A DNA stretch of 64,000 nt from Clostridium sp. OF09-36. GTDB lineage: Bacteria > Bacillota > Clostridia > Lachnospirales > Lachnospiraceae. Of the stretch, positions 54,339 through 63,041 are shown piece by piece; the first letter of the stretch is position 1, and every line of letters starts with the position of its first letter. Position numbers and translations under genes: made by a program. The stretch is from contig NZ_QUMD01000001.1 of assembly GCF_003481985.1 (NCBI RefSeq), positions 186,001-250,000 of the forward strand, written 5' to 3'. The notes below the pieces were generated by a model. That model saw only the letters and a list, made by a program, of their open reading frames with translations. It was not told the origin of the DNA and made no database searches.

Positions 54339-56075
54339 TTACAGCAGCTTGTCCACCTCACCCATCAGCGCTTTTCCAAGTGCCTCGGACTTCGCGTCAG
54401 CATCCTCTAAGGAGGTTCCCTTGATTCCATAGTAGAACTTGATCTTCGGCTCGGTGCCGGACGGACGGATGCACAGCCATGCATTGTCGTTCATGTCGTA
54501 ATAGAGCACGTTGGAGGACGGCAGGCCGGTCGGAGTTACTTCTCCGGTTGCCATGTTGCGGATGGTGTCGTTCTTGTAATCTCTTGCGGAGAGTACCTTG
54601 TAGTCGCCAAAGCCTTCCGGTGTATTATTGCGGAAGTGCTCCATGATGGACTGGATCTTTGCCAGACCTTCGATGCCGGACAGACCGATGGATTTTACAG
54701 CGTCTTTGTAGTAGCCGTATTTCTCATACATCTCTACCATGGCATCCCACAGAGTCATGTTTTTGGTCTTGTAGTATGCAGCAGCCTCACAGAGGGCAAC
54801 GGTAGCGGAAACGGCATCTTTATCGCGGGCATAGGTACCGATCAGACATCCGTAGCTCTCTTCCATGCCGAACATATAGTGACCAACGCCGGTGCGCTCT
54901 TCTTTTAAGATCTGCTGGCCGATCCACTTAAATCCGGTCAGGCACTCTACCAGCTTGCAGCCGTAGGAAGCAGCCACTGCGTCGATGAGGTTCGTGCTTA
55001 CGATGGATTTTACAACTTCGCCGTCTGCCGGAATCGCGTTCTTTGCAGCCTTCTGGCTCAGCACGTACTCGCACAGCAGGGAACCGGACATGTTTCCGGT
55101 AAGGGAAATGTATTTACCAGATTTGGTATCTTTTACATAAACGCCAAGACGGTCTGCATCCGGGTCGGTTGCAAGAACGAGGTCTGCGTTCTTCTCCTCA
55201 GCCAGCTTTAAGCCGAGTGCAAATGCTTCTGCTGCCTCCGGGTTCGGATAGCTTACGGTTGGGAAGTCACCGTTCGGAAGCTCCTGCTCCGGTACTACAT
55301 AAACATTCTCAAAACCGATCTCTTTTAAGACTCTGCGCACCGGGATGTTGCCGGTTCCGTGAAGCGGGGTGTAAACGATGGTAATGTCCTTCTGCATCTT
55401 GTCGATGGCATCCTGGTTTACAACCTGTGCTTTAACATGTGCGATGTATTTGTCATCGATTTCCTTGCCGATCACCTGATAGAGGCCTGCTGCCATGGCA
55501 TCCTCTGCGCTCATGGTCTTCACGGTGGACAGATCCTCAATGGCAAGAACCTCTTCGGTTACGCCTTTGTCGTGAGGCGGGGTAAACTGTGCGCCATCCT
55601 CCCAGTATACTTTGTAACCGTTATACTCCGGCGGGTTGTGGCTTGCCGTCACGTTGATGCCGGCGATACAGCCTAACTCGCGCACTGCGAAGGACAGCTC
55701 CGGAGTCGGACGAAGAGACTCAAACTTGTAAGCCTTGATGCCGTTGGCTGCCAGGGTGCGTGCTGCCTCATCCGCAAACTCCGGGGACATGTGTCTGGAA
55801 TCGTAAGCAATGGCAACGCCTTTACTGCTGCCTCCCTGTTTGATGATGTAGTTTGCCAGACCCTGGGTCGCACGGCGCACTACATAAATGTTCATGCGGT
55901 TGATGCCTGCACCGATAATTCCGCGCAGACCTGCCGTACCGAATTCCAGATCCATATAAAAACGCTCTTTGATCTCGTTTTCATCATGTTCGATTGCCTT
56001 TAATTCTGCCTTGGTGTCCTCGTCGAAATACGGATTAGACAGCCATTCCTGGTAAATCTTCATGTAATCCTTCAT
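54339..56075 (-). CDS. Phosphohexomutase (phosphoglucomutase type)
   Basis: Interconverts hexose 1- and 6-phosphates, feeding nucleotide-sugar synthesis. 578 residues, the length of the bacterial PgcA/PGM2 type. LEFGTAGLRGIIGAGINRMN, the phospho-Ser loop GINVTASHNPPEYNGYK, metal-binding VLATDPDADRLGVYV, sugar-binding GMEESYGCLIG, and the C-terminal RPSGTEPKIKFYYGI. A single gene. Its -10 may be TATAAT near 56155, without a clear -35. Confidence 0.93.
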   Translation of the reverse strand: MKDYMKIYQEWLSNPYFDEDTKAELKAIEHDENEIKERFYMDLEFGTAGLRGIIGAGINRMNIYVVRRATQGLANYIIKQGGSSKGVAIAYDSRHMSPEFADEAARTLAANGIKAYKFESLRPTPELSFAVRELGCIAGINVTASHNPPEYNGYKVYWEDGAQFTPPHDKGVTEEVLAIEDLSTVKTMSAEDAMAAGLYQVIGKEIDDKYIAHVKAQVVNQDAIDKMQKDITIVYTPLHGTGNIPVRRVLKEIGFENVYVVPEQELPNGDFPTVSYPNPEAAEAFALGLKLAEEKNADLVLATDPDADRLGVYVKDTKSGKYISLTGNMSGSLLCEYVLSQKAAKNAIPADGEVVKSIVSTNLIDAVAASYGCKLVECLTGFKWIGQQILKEERTGVGHYMFGMEESYGCLIGTYARDKDAVSATVALCEAAAYYKTKNMTLWDAMVEMYEKYGYYKDAVKSIGLSGIEGLAKIQSIMEHFRNNTPEGFGDYKVLSARDYKNDTIRNMATGEVTPTGLPSSNVLYYDMNDNAWLCIRPSGTEPKIKFYYGIKGTSLEDADAKSEALGKALMGEVDKLL

Positions 56076-56256
56076 AAAAAACCTTCCTCCTGTGCTCCCT
56101 CATGATTTCATGCTGTAACTGCCAAGTATCTTCACAGTTAACACTATCTTTATTATACCTCAGCAAGGGAAAAAAAGGAAGCCGAAGATGTCTGCATTGT
56201 CAATTTATGAACGACAAAACACGACAAAATTCCGATAATTTCAAATTCTTATAATC

Positions 56257-57267
56257 CTAGCCAGAAAAATCCGGATCTTGAAATACATTCTGCAAAAAAC
56301 GGTTTCTTGAGCCCTGCTGTGCTTCCAGCGTCTTTAATTTTTCTACATTTTTTTCCGGGATCCAGGCCTTATTCGCATTGTAGTAGTAGTTCAGCTGTTT
56401 CCAGTATTTTTCCGGATATAAAAACAGGAAATACAGATAGTTCCGGTCATCCTCCGTCATAGGCAGCACAGCATTATAGGCCTCCAGCATGGCATATCCC
56501 AAAAATTCATCCCAGCCATGCTTTTCCATGACTTTCCGCATAAAACGGTACAGATCGCTCATCTGACGTCCCAGATGCATCTGGCTAAACCCGGTAAATG
56601 CCGCTGTCTGGCTTTCTGGCAAAAGCAGGATGTGATGCTGGTCTAAATCCCCATGACACAAAAAGAGCCGGTTTCCCGCCTGATCGTGATCCAGCGGCTC
56701 CAGCCCTTTTTCTGCATGCAGTGCTTGATGGTAATACTCATCAAAGTTCTGCATGACACGTAATTCAAATTCTGTTTTCTTTCGTTTCGTGCGGATAAAA
56801 TTCCGCACCCGCTTCATTTCCCGGTTGTGACGTGCCATTTCCTCTGAAAGCGCCGGCAGCACCGTGGAGCCAAGGCTCCATTCCTCCCGCCACAGAATCT
56901 TCTGGAGTGTCTTGTGAAGCGCAGCGATCTGGCGAATACAAAAAAGGATCTCCTTCCGGTCACGCAGACTGCATTCGCGCTCAGAAAACCAGTTCTTTAA
57001 AACATACTTTACCCCATCCGGCCCAGCTGTCATCAGCCCGTCTTCCCGGTTTTTCACATAACTATCTACCCGGCAGACTGCCATCTGCAATAGCTCCTCC
57101 TGCACCGCACTCTCAAACTCCAGGCGTTTTTGTGTTCCCCGGTATTCCTTCAGAAGCCGGAGTCCATCCGGATACTCACAGATCCAGGCCCCACGTCCGC
57201 GCCGTACGCTTATTGCTTCTCCTTCGTACTGCTTTAAAACCTCCAGATAACTGTCGATCACGCTCAC
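56257..57267 (-). CDS. CotS-family spore coat protein with degenerate kinase fold
   Basis: 336 residues, aminoglycoside-phosphotransferase/CotS fold. The nucleotide-binding lobe is at the N-terminus (about 15-110). HGDLDQHHILLLPESQ matches the catalytic HGD loop, but the metal-binding Asn is His and the following DFD-type motif reads FTGFSQMHLG, without acidic residues. KPDLYRF-like SDLYRFMRKVMEKHGWDEFL follows. So it is probably inactive as a kinase. CotS proteins are in the spore coat, which supports sporulation in this organism. Function inferred from family. Confidence 0.8.
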   Translation of the reverse strand: MSVIDSYLEVLKQYEGEAISVRRGRGAWICEYPDGLRLLKEYRGTQKRLEFESAVQEELLQMAVCRVDSYVKNREDGLMTAGPDGVKYVLKNWFSERECSLRDRKEILFCIRQIAALHKTLQKILWREEWSLGSTVLPALSEEMARHNREMKRVRNFIRTKRKKTEFELRVMQNFDEYYHQALHAEKGLEPLDHDQAGNRLFLCHGDLDQHHILLLPESQTAAFTGFSQMHLGRQMSDLYRFMRKVMEKHGWDEFLGYAMLEAYNAVLPMTEDDRNYLYFLFLYPEKYWKQLNYYYNANKAWIPEKNVEKLKTLEAQQGSRNRFLQNVFQDPDFSG

Positions 57268-57371
57268 CCCTCCACTTCATATGCGGCAATCCGGCAGTCC
57301 CCCAAAACTCCGGACCAAACCTTCATTGCTGCCACGCCTTTCGTGAACAGTAATGTAACGTTTTCTCCAAC

Positions 57372-58553
57372 CTATGAAATGGATTTCCGGATTATGCCAA
57401 GCAGCGTCTCCTTTTCATTATCCTGCGGTTTTTCCAGCACATGCTCTAAAAGCCCGTGCAGCATGGATCCCATCTCTTTTCCTGGCTTTACCCCTGCTGC
57501 GATCAGGTCCTGTCCCTTGACGGCAAGCTCTTTTAAGCCCAGACAGTCACCACGCTCACGGATGGTTTCCACCAGCGTGCGGATTTCCGATCCATATCCG
57601 TTTAAATCCATCAGACTGTCCCAGACCTCCGGCTCCATGCGGCTCATCATGCGGCGCACCTCCACCTCACAAGCTTCCGGCACCACACCGGCCCAGGTAA
57701 CCAGTGTCTTCACCTTGGAGATCGTGTCATTGTCCAGCTTTAAGTCGCGAAGCACCTGCACTGCCTGCTCCGGTCCCTTGCCGCAGCGAAGGAAAGCTGC
57801 CCAACGCACATACTTTTCCTTTGGAAGCTCTGCCGATGTCCGTGCCTGCTTCCAGTCAAGCTGTGCAAACACCGGTGATACATAGGTGCTGATTCCGGTC
57901 TCATAAACTTCACGGATCTTTTCCGGGTGGTCGGAGCAAAGAAGCTTGGTCAGCTCCATCTGGATACGCTCCTTGCTGACCTTGGCCAGATTTGGCGCGA
58001 TCACGGAAATGGCATCAAAGGTTTCCTTTTCAATCTCGAAATCCAGCTGGGCAGAGAAACGGATGGCCCGGAGAATACGGAGTGCGTCCTCCGTAAAACG
58101 CTCCATGGCATTGCCCACGCAGCGGATCCGGTGCGCTTTTAAATCTGCCATGCCATCAAAGGCATCTACAATCCCGGTTTCATGGCTGTAAGCCATAGCG
58201 TTGATGGTAAAATCCCTCCGCCGCAGATCCTCCAGAAGGTCAGAAGTAAATTCCACCTGTTTCGGATGCCGGCCATCCTCATACTCCCCGTCGATGCGGT
58301 AAGTCGTTACCTCGTAGCCGGTGCGGTCCAGCATGATGGTCACCGTTCCATGCTGGATACCGGTATCGATGGTGCGGCGAAACAAGGCCTTTACCTGCTC
58401 CGGTCTTGCCGAGGTTGTAATATCCCAGTCTCCCGGCGTTCTTCCTAAGAGTGTGTCACGCACACAGCCGCCCACCGCAAAGGCTTCGTAGCCGTGGCTG
58501 TTTAAGGTCCGGATGATCTGCTCCACATGGGCAGGAATCTGCATGCTGTTCAT
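57372..58553 (-). CDS. cca: CCA tRNA nucleotidyltransferase
   Basis: Adds the CCA end to tRNAs. All tRNA genes in this window lack an encoded CCA, which fits. About 393 residues. Catalytic nucleotidyltransferase motif AVGGCVRDTLLGRTPGDWDI, then RRDFTINAMAYS, RFTEDALRILRAIRFSAQL and KERIQMELTKLL. The start is the ATG at 58553 after AGGAAAGAGAG; the upstream extension lies in the promoter. The C-terminal HD-like extension of some members is not seen. Confidence 0.94.
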   Translation of the reverse strand: MNSMQIPAHVEQIIRTLNSHGYEAFAVGGCVRDTLLGRTPGDWDITTSARPEQVKALFRRTIDTGIQHGTVTIMLDRTGYEVTTYRIDGEYEDGRHPKQVEFTSDLLEDLRRRDFTINAMAYSHETGIVDAFDGMADLKAHRIRCVGNAMERFTEDALRILRAIRFSAQLDFEIEKETFDAISVIAPNLAKVSKERIQMELTKLLCSDHPEKIREVYETGISTYVSPVFAQLDWKQARTSAELPKEKYVRWAAFLRCGKGPEQAVQVLRDLKLDNDTISKVKTLVTWAGVVPEACEVEVRRMMSRMEPEVWDSLMDLNGYGSEIRTLVETIRERGDCLGLKELAVKGQDLIAAGVKPGKEMGSMLHGLLEHVLEKPQDNEKETLLGIIRKSIS

Positions 58554-58596
58554 ATCGTAAATCTCTCTTTCCTGTTTGTTCCAACATTTCAGAATC

Positions 58597-58625
58597 ATTA
58601 TAAGGGTCATCCTGAAAAAAAACAA
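58597..58625 (-). promoter_or_regulatory. Promoter of cca
   Basis: Minus strand TTGTTT (58625-58620), 17-base spacer, TATAAT (58602-58597), about 45 bases before the ATG. The -35 lies within the T-run of the preceding terminator. Confidence 0.6.
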
Positions 58626-58661
58626 GAAAATCCTCCGAACTTGAACGTCCGGAGGATTTTC
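58613..58661 (-). terminator. Terminator of the ABC-GDPD-MBL operon
   Basis: AAAATCCTCCG (58627-58637) pairs with CGGAGGATTTT (58650-58660), with a long T-run on the minus strand. Confidence 0.85.
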
Positions 58662-58665
58662 CTGT

Positions 58666-59361
58666 TCAGATTTTCACCGGCTGCATGACCTGGCAAAATC
58701 CCATTGTCTTTAATTTTTCCGTGAAATCTGTTGTAAAATGCATACAGTACACATATTTCCTCAGATCTTCCGGAATATCGCGCTCCAGTTCTTCTAATGG
58801 ACAATGCGAGCGATGGCCGGAAGAAAATTCCGCAGTATCCTGATAAATCCGGATGATCTCTCTATTTCGGAATTTTTGAAGAATGGATTCCGGAATTTCA
58901 TAGGAATCCCCACTGTAATATATGCTCTCCCCGTCGCACTCGATCACATAGCCATAACAGCGCATATCATCTGCATGTCTGACCGGAACCGCATTGATGT
59001 TTAACTTACCATCTTCCAGAGCATGGCACTCCAGCCGGTGATAGGCCGCGCGGTCAATCCCCATCAGATCCAGAAGCTGCCACAGCCCGGGATCAGGATG
59101 CATGACCATCACCGTTTTTCCCAGCACATAATATGCATATGAAATAAGCGACGGCAGACTTCCCACATGATCTGCATGCAGATGCGTGATCAAAATCAGG
59201 ATTTCATCATACTGTCTCAGAAGATCTTTCTGATACAGCTTCAGAAAAACACTTTCTCCAACATCCACAATGTACAGCTTTCTTCCGATCGTAAAGTATG
59301 CACTGGTGTTTCCATCCAACGGATTAAACGCGGAACCACAGCCCAAAAAATTTAACTTCAT
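58666..59361 (-). CDS. MBL-fold metallo-hydrolase
   Basis: 231 residues. FLGCGSAFNP at the N-terminus, metal motif THLHADHVGSLPSL, IYYSGDSYE (metal Asp) and the late His in MHFTTDF place it among the RNase Z/PhnP-like MBL proteins. Cytoplasmic. The gene starts seven bases after the glycerophosphodiesterase and is the last of an importer operon, so it probably acts on something the importer brings in. Substrate unknown. Confidence 0.87.
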   Translation of the reverse strand: MKLNFLGCGSAFNPLDGNTSAYFTIGRKLYIVDVGESVFLKLYQKDLLRQYDEILILITHLHADHVGSLPSLISYAYYVLGKTVMVMHPDPGLWQLLDLMGIDRAAYHRLECHALEDGKLNINAVPVRHADDMRCYGYVIECDGESIYYSGDSYEIPESILQKFRNREIIRIYQDTAEFSSGHRSHCPLEELERDIPEDLRKYVYCMHFTTDFTEKLKTMGFCQVMQPVKI

Positions 59362-59367
59362 ACCTTA

Positions 59368-60198
59368 TCACTTCCGATAATTATTTTCCCTGAGATAATT
59401 GACACAATGCATGGTCCAGTCTGTCTGGATAATATCAAAGCCCTTCTGAGCAAGCCATCCCCATCCCTGAGCCGGATCTTCCAGCAGTGAAATATCATCG
59501 GAATGCCCTCCCGCCAGCGGCACACGGCTGGAATACAAAATCGCGTTGCCCCATAAAACACGACCTTTCTTCTTCTGTTCTTCCAGGTAGGCTTCCTGCA
59601 CGATCGGTGACTGCTCTGTCTTAAACACAAGTTCTGCTCCGGCATAATGAATCTTCATTTTTTCGATTTTCTCTGAAGCATGGTCCTCCTCCATAAAGAT
59701 CGGCATATAATCGATATCCGGTGCATATGCTTCGATCAGCTTCAGAGACTGCTCCGAAGGATCGCTCTTCATCAGGATCTGGTCTTCCATTCCATGTCTG
59801 CGCACCATTTTCATGACAGGCTCAATGATGCCGATGCTTCGGTCCAGATTCATTTTGCATTTTCCCTTTAAATGCTCCAACACCTCGTCAAAGGTATTGA
59901 CCGGAAGAAAGGTTTCGATCAGATCACAGTTGCACAGACGCATCTGCTTAATCTCTGCTGCCGTGTAGGTTTCAATCTTGATATGATGATCCAGATGACT
60001 TGGCTCCATTCCGGTATGGAATACAAAAATTTCACCATCCGCACTCTGAAAGAGATCCATCTCCAGAATGTCTGCACCCTCCTTCAGGGCAATATCAAAC
60101 GCTGCAATGGAGTTCGGAGGAATATTTCCTGCGCTCGTTCCTCTATGGGCCGCAACCAATACTCCCTTTTCCTGTCTCAGCTCTTTTATTGATTTCAT
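59368..60198 (-). CDS. Glycerophosphodiester phosphodiesterase family protein
   Basis: 276 residues, GDPD TIM barrel. VAAHRGTSAGNIPPNSIAAF gives the catalytic His and the Asn/Ser pair; GADILEMDLFQSADGEIFVF gives the metal Glu/Asp, then HTGM in place of HD. No signal peptide, so cytoplasmic. The start is the ATG at 60198, after AGGAGG, overlapping the permease stop by ATGA. Likely hydrolyses glycerophosphodiesters or similar diesters imported by the ABC system (inference). Confidence 0.9.
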   Translation of the reverse strand: MKSIKELRQEKGVLVAAHRGTSAGNIPPNSIAAFDIALKEGADILEMDLFQSADGEIFVFHTGMEPSHLDHHIKIETYTAAEIKQMRLCNCDLIETFLPVNTFDEVLEHLKGKCKMNLDRSIGIIEPVMKMVRRHGMEDQILMKSDPSEQSLKLIEAYAPDIDYMPIFMEEDHASEKIEKMKIHYAGAELVFKTEQSPIVQEAYLEEQKKKGRVLWGNAILYSSRVPLAGGHSDDISLLEDPAQGWGWLAQKGFDIIQTDWTMHCVNYLRENNYRK

Positions 60199-61949
60199 GA
60201 TGCTTTCCTCCTGCTGTTTTCTTTTGCAAAAAATGATTTTATGGTCTGGATTCCATGATATCGGCCAAGCCACAGGGCAATCGTAGAAATGATCATCAGG
60301 ATTACTGTGTATACAAATGCCATAGCCTGGGCATCGATCGTTGCTGTCTCATCCGTGGCCATTTTAATCACAATGCCAAGCGGCTGATAGGAGGGATGAT
60401 ACAGGAATACCGACAAATCGTACTCCGATAACAATCCATTAAAGTTGAGAACGATCACAGACAGAACAATCGGCATAAGGATCGGAAGAATTACCTTGCG
60501 CATTGTATAAAATGGTTTTGCTCCCATAACCTGAGCTGCTTCCTCCATGTTGCCGTCCAGTCCGATAAAGCCCGCGCGGATCATACGGTAAGAAAACGGA
60601 ATCTTGATGATGATATACGCAATCAGCAGAATCACCGGAGTAGCCACCAGTACTTTGTCTGCGAGCAGAAATCTCGGTTCATCGTAGGTCATCATAAGTC
60701 CAAGTGCGATCATCGTAGACGGAAGCAGCCATGGAATCAGAATGAAAATCTCAAAAAGCTTATCATATTTTTTCCTTGCCTTTGTCACAATACGGGCCAC
60801 CACAATACAGATTACCGCAACAGCCAGTGCCGCCAGAAGGGAATATACCACGCTCGCGAGATATGGTTTGAATGCGGCCGGAGACCGAAACAGCTTGGCA
60901 TAATTTTCCAGCGTAAAGGAATCCTTCCGGATCTGACCGGTCTTAATGGTCAGGCCATCGGTAAAGGAAAACACCAGTACATTTAAGATCGGAAGCATAT
61001 AGATGACCAGCATCACATATGCTGTGATATGAGCCAGTACATTCAGTACCGGATTCTCAATCTTCTGTTTTTCCATCCGCGCTTTGGTCTTGGAAACAGA
61101 AATGAAATTACCCTTTTTCTCAATATGCTGCATGATTGCCAGAAGAACGGTTGTTGCAAGACCCAGGATGATGGCAAGCAAAGCGGCGATATCCCGGGAA
61201 CCTGTCATATTAGCAAAGGTTTTGATCATCGGATTAATGGTCTGGAAATCCGGTCCGCCCACGATCAGAGGTCCGGACATCGTGCTGAGTGCCGCGATAA
61301 AGGTCAGGACCGTAATGGCAAAGATGGTCGGCTTCATCGTCGGCAGAACGACTTTAAACAGGATCGTACGCTGAGACGCACCCATGTTTTTTGCCGCTTC
61401 GATCGTATGATAATCGAGTCCCCGTATGGCACTCGTCAGAAACATCATATGATTCGATGTGGCGGAAAAGGTCATGATAAACAATACCGCTCCAAAACCC
61501 GTAAACCAGTTTGGATTGAGGTTCGGAAAAATCTGCAGCAGCACCTTCGTAATAATTCCGGTGGAGCCATACACAAATTTATATCCGGTAACAAGAACGA
61601 CACCACTGTAGATCAGAGTAGTCATAAATCCCATACTCAGGATTTTAGCACCTTTGATGTCAAAATATTCCGTAAACAGCACGATCAGAATACCGGAAAT
61701 ATTCACCGTAATGATCGATGCGATTGCCAGGATAAAACTGTTTTTCAAGCTCTTCATTGCCCTGGCTGAGCGCATGATCTTAGAAACTGCTTCCAGAGTA
61801 AAGTGTTCATCTTTTATAAATACCCGCAAAAGCAGATTCACATTCGGAAACACCAGAAATGTAAGAATAAACCAGATCAGAGCGATTTTTATGATCAGAC
61901 CGGGAATATCTATCGTTCCATCCTGGATTTTTCCCCTGAATTTAGCCAT
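60195..61949 (-). CDS. ABC importer permease, fused tandem type (Fbp/AfuB-like)
   Basis: 584 residues, about 12 membrane helices in two halves. Each half has an EAA loop contacting the ATPase: EAAKNMGASQRTILFKVVLP and EAAQVMGAKPFYTMRKVILP. Fused double permeases are typical of iron(III), 2-aminoethylphosphonate and related anion/sugar-phosphate importers. Start ATG after AGGAGGG, 11 bases behind the ATPase gene. The stop overlaps the GDPD start. Confidence 0.9.
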   Translation of the reverse strand: MAKFRGKIQDGTIDIPGLIIKIALIWFILTFLVFPNVNLLLRVFIKDEHFTLEAVSKIMRSARAMKSLKNSFILAIASIITVNISGILIVLFTEYFDIKGAKILSMGFMTTLIYSGVVLVTGYKFVYGSTGIITKVLLQIFPNLNPNWFTGFGAVLFIMTFSATSNHMMFLTSAIRGLDYHTIEAAKNMGASQRTILFKVVLPTMKPTIFAITVLTFIAALSTMSGPLIVGGPDFQTINPMIKTFANMTGSRDIAALLAIILGLATTVLLAIMQHIEKKGNFISVSKTKARMEKQKIENPVLNVLAHITAYVMLVIYMLPILNVLVFSFTDGLTIKTGQIRKDSFTLENYAKLFRSPAAFKPYLASVVYSLLAALAVAVICIVVARIVTKARKKYDKLFEIFILIPWLLPSTMIALGLMMTYDEPRFLLADKVLVATPVILLIAYIIIKIPFSYRMIRAGFIGLDGNMEEAAQVMGAKPFYTMRKVILPILMPIVLSVIVLNFNGLLSEYDLSVFLYHPSYQPLGIVIKMATDETATIDAQAMAFVYTVILMIISTIALWLGRYHGIQTIKSFFAKENSRRKAS

Positions 61950-61960
61950 AAATATCCCTC

Positions 61961-62965
61961 CTAAAACTGCATGATGTCATTCGCATTGACATACAAATCC
62001 ATCTGCTCGCCTTCTGTGTACAATCTGCGTCCGTCATTCTTTTCCAGATATTTAAGCCTCTGACCGTAGCATTTCAGAACATATTTGGTCAGCACACCAT
62101 TGAACTCTGCTTCTTCAACCAGTCCGGTAAGATGGGCATAACCCTCTTTTGGTTCTCCGATACATCGCTCAATCCGCACAAATCCGGTTTTCCCGGTATC
62201 AAGCTTTCTTGCTGACTGACGGTTGATTTCTTCCAGAAGCTCCTTCTGCATACGGTTGATATCCCCGATGAAATCACATACAAATTCACTTTTTGATTCG
62301 TTATAGATCTCATAAGGGGTTCCAACCTGTTCTACATAACCATTGTTAAAGACTGCAATCCGGTCAGACAATGTCAGTGCCTCTTCCTGATCGTGGGTGA
62401 CATATAAGGTTGTAATTCCGAGTTCCTTCTGAAGACGCTTCAGTTCCATTCGCATGTCAATTCTCAGCTTCGCATCCAGGTTGGACAACGGCTCATCCAG
62501 ACAGAGGATTTTGGGCTCCAGTACAATAGCTCTGGCCAGCGCCACTCTCTGCTGCTGACCACCGGACAGATCAGCCACGTTTTTGCGCAGCTGCTCCTCC
62601 GTGATCTTGATCTTGGCTGCAACCTCATGCACCTTCCGGTCGATTTCCTCCCGGGTCAGCTTTTTGACCTTCATGCCAAACGCGATATTGTCATATACCG
62701 TCATTGTCGGAAAAAGTGCATAGCTCTGGAACACCATGCCAATATTTCTTTTCTCGACCGGGAGATTCGTAACGTCTTTGTCTCCCACATAAACCTTCCC
62801 CTTTGACGGAGTCAGAAAGCCAACCAGTGCTCTTAAAGATGTCGTTTTTCCGCAACCGCTCGGTCCAAGAAAGGTAAAGAATTCTCCTTCTCTGATGTCA
62901 AGGTTCAGATTGTCAATGGCCACAAAATCTCCATATTTAATTTCGATATTTTCATATTTTATCAT
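61961..62965 (-). CDS. ABC importer ATP-binding protein (PotA/FbpC/UgpC type)
   Basis: 334 residues. Walker A GPSGCGKTTS, Q-loop GMVFQSYALFP, signature LSGGQQQRVALARAI, Walker B ILCLDEPLSNLDAKLR and H-loop TLYVTHDQEEAL. A C-terminal TOBE-like domain (about 245-334). Powers the permease at 60195. The ATG at 62965 has AGGAG six bases upstream. Confidence 0.94.
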   Translation of the reverse strand: MIKYENIEIKYGDFVAIDNLNLDIREGEFFTFLGPSGCGKTTSLRALVGFLTPSKGKVYVGDKDVTNLPVEKRNIGMVFQSYALFPTMTVYDNIAFGMKVKKLTREEIDRKVHEVAAKIKITEEQLRKNVADLSGGQQQRVALARAIVLEPKILCLDEPLSNLDAKLRIDMRMELKRLQKELGITTLYVTHDQEEALTLSDRIAVFNNGYVEQVGTPYEIYNESKSEFVCDFIGDINRMQKELLEEINRQSARKLDTGKTGFVRIERCIGEPKEGYAHLTGLVEEAEFNGVLTKYVLKCYGQRLKYLEKNDGRRLYTEGEQMDLYVNANDIMQF

Positions 62966-63041
62966 GGTGTTCTCCTAACTATGTTTCCGGCAGTGCCGCC
63001 TGTGTTTTCGCTCTCATCCAGGCACTCTGCATTTTTTATTA

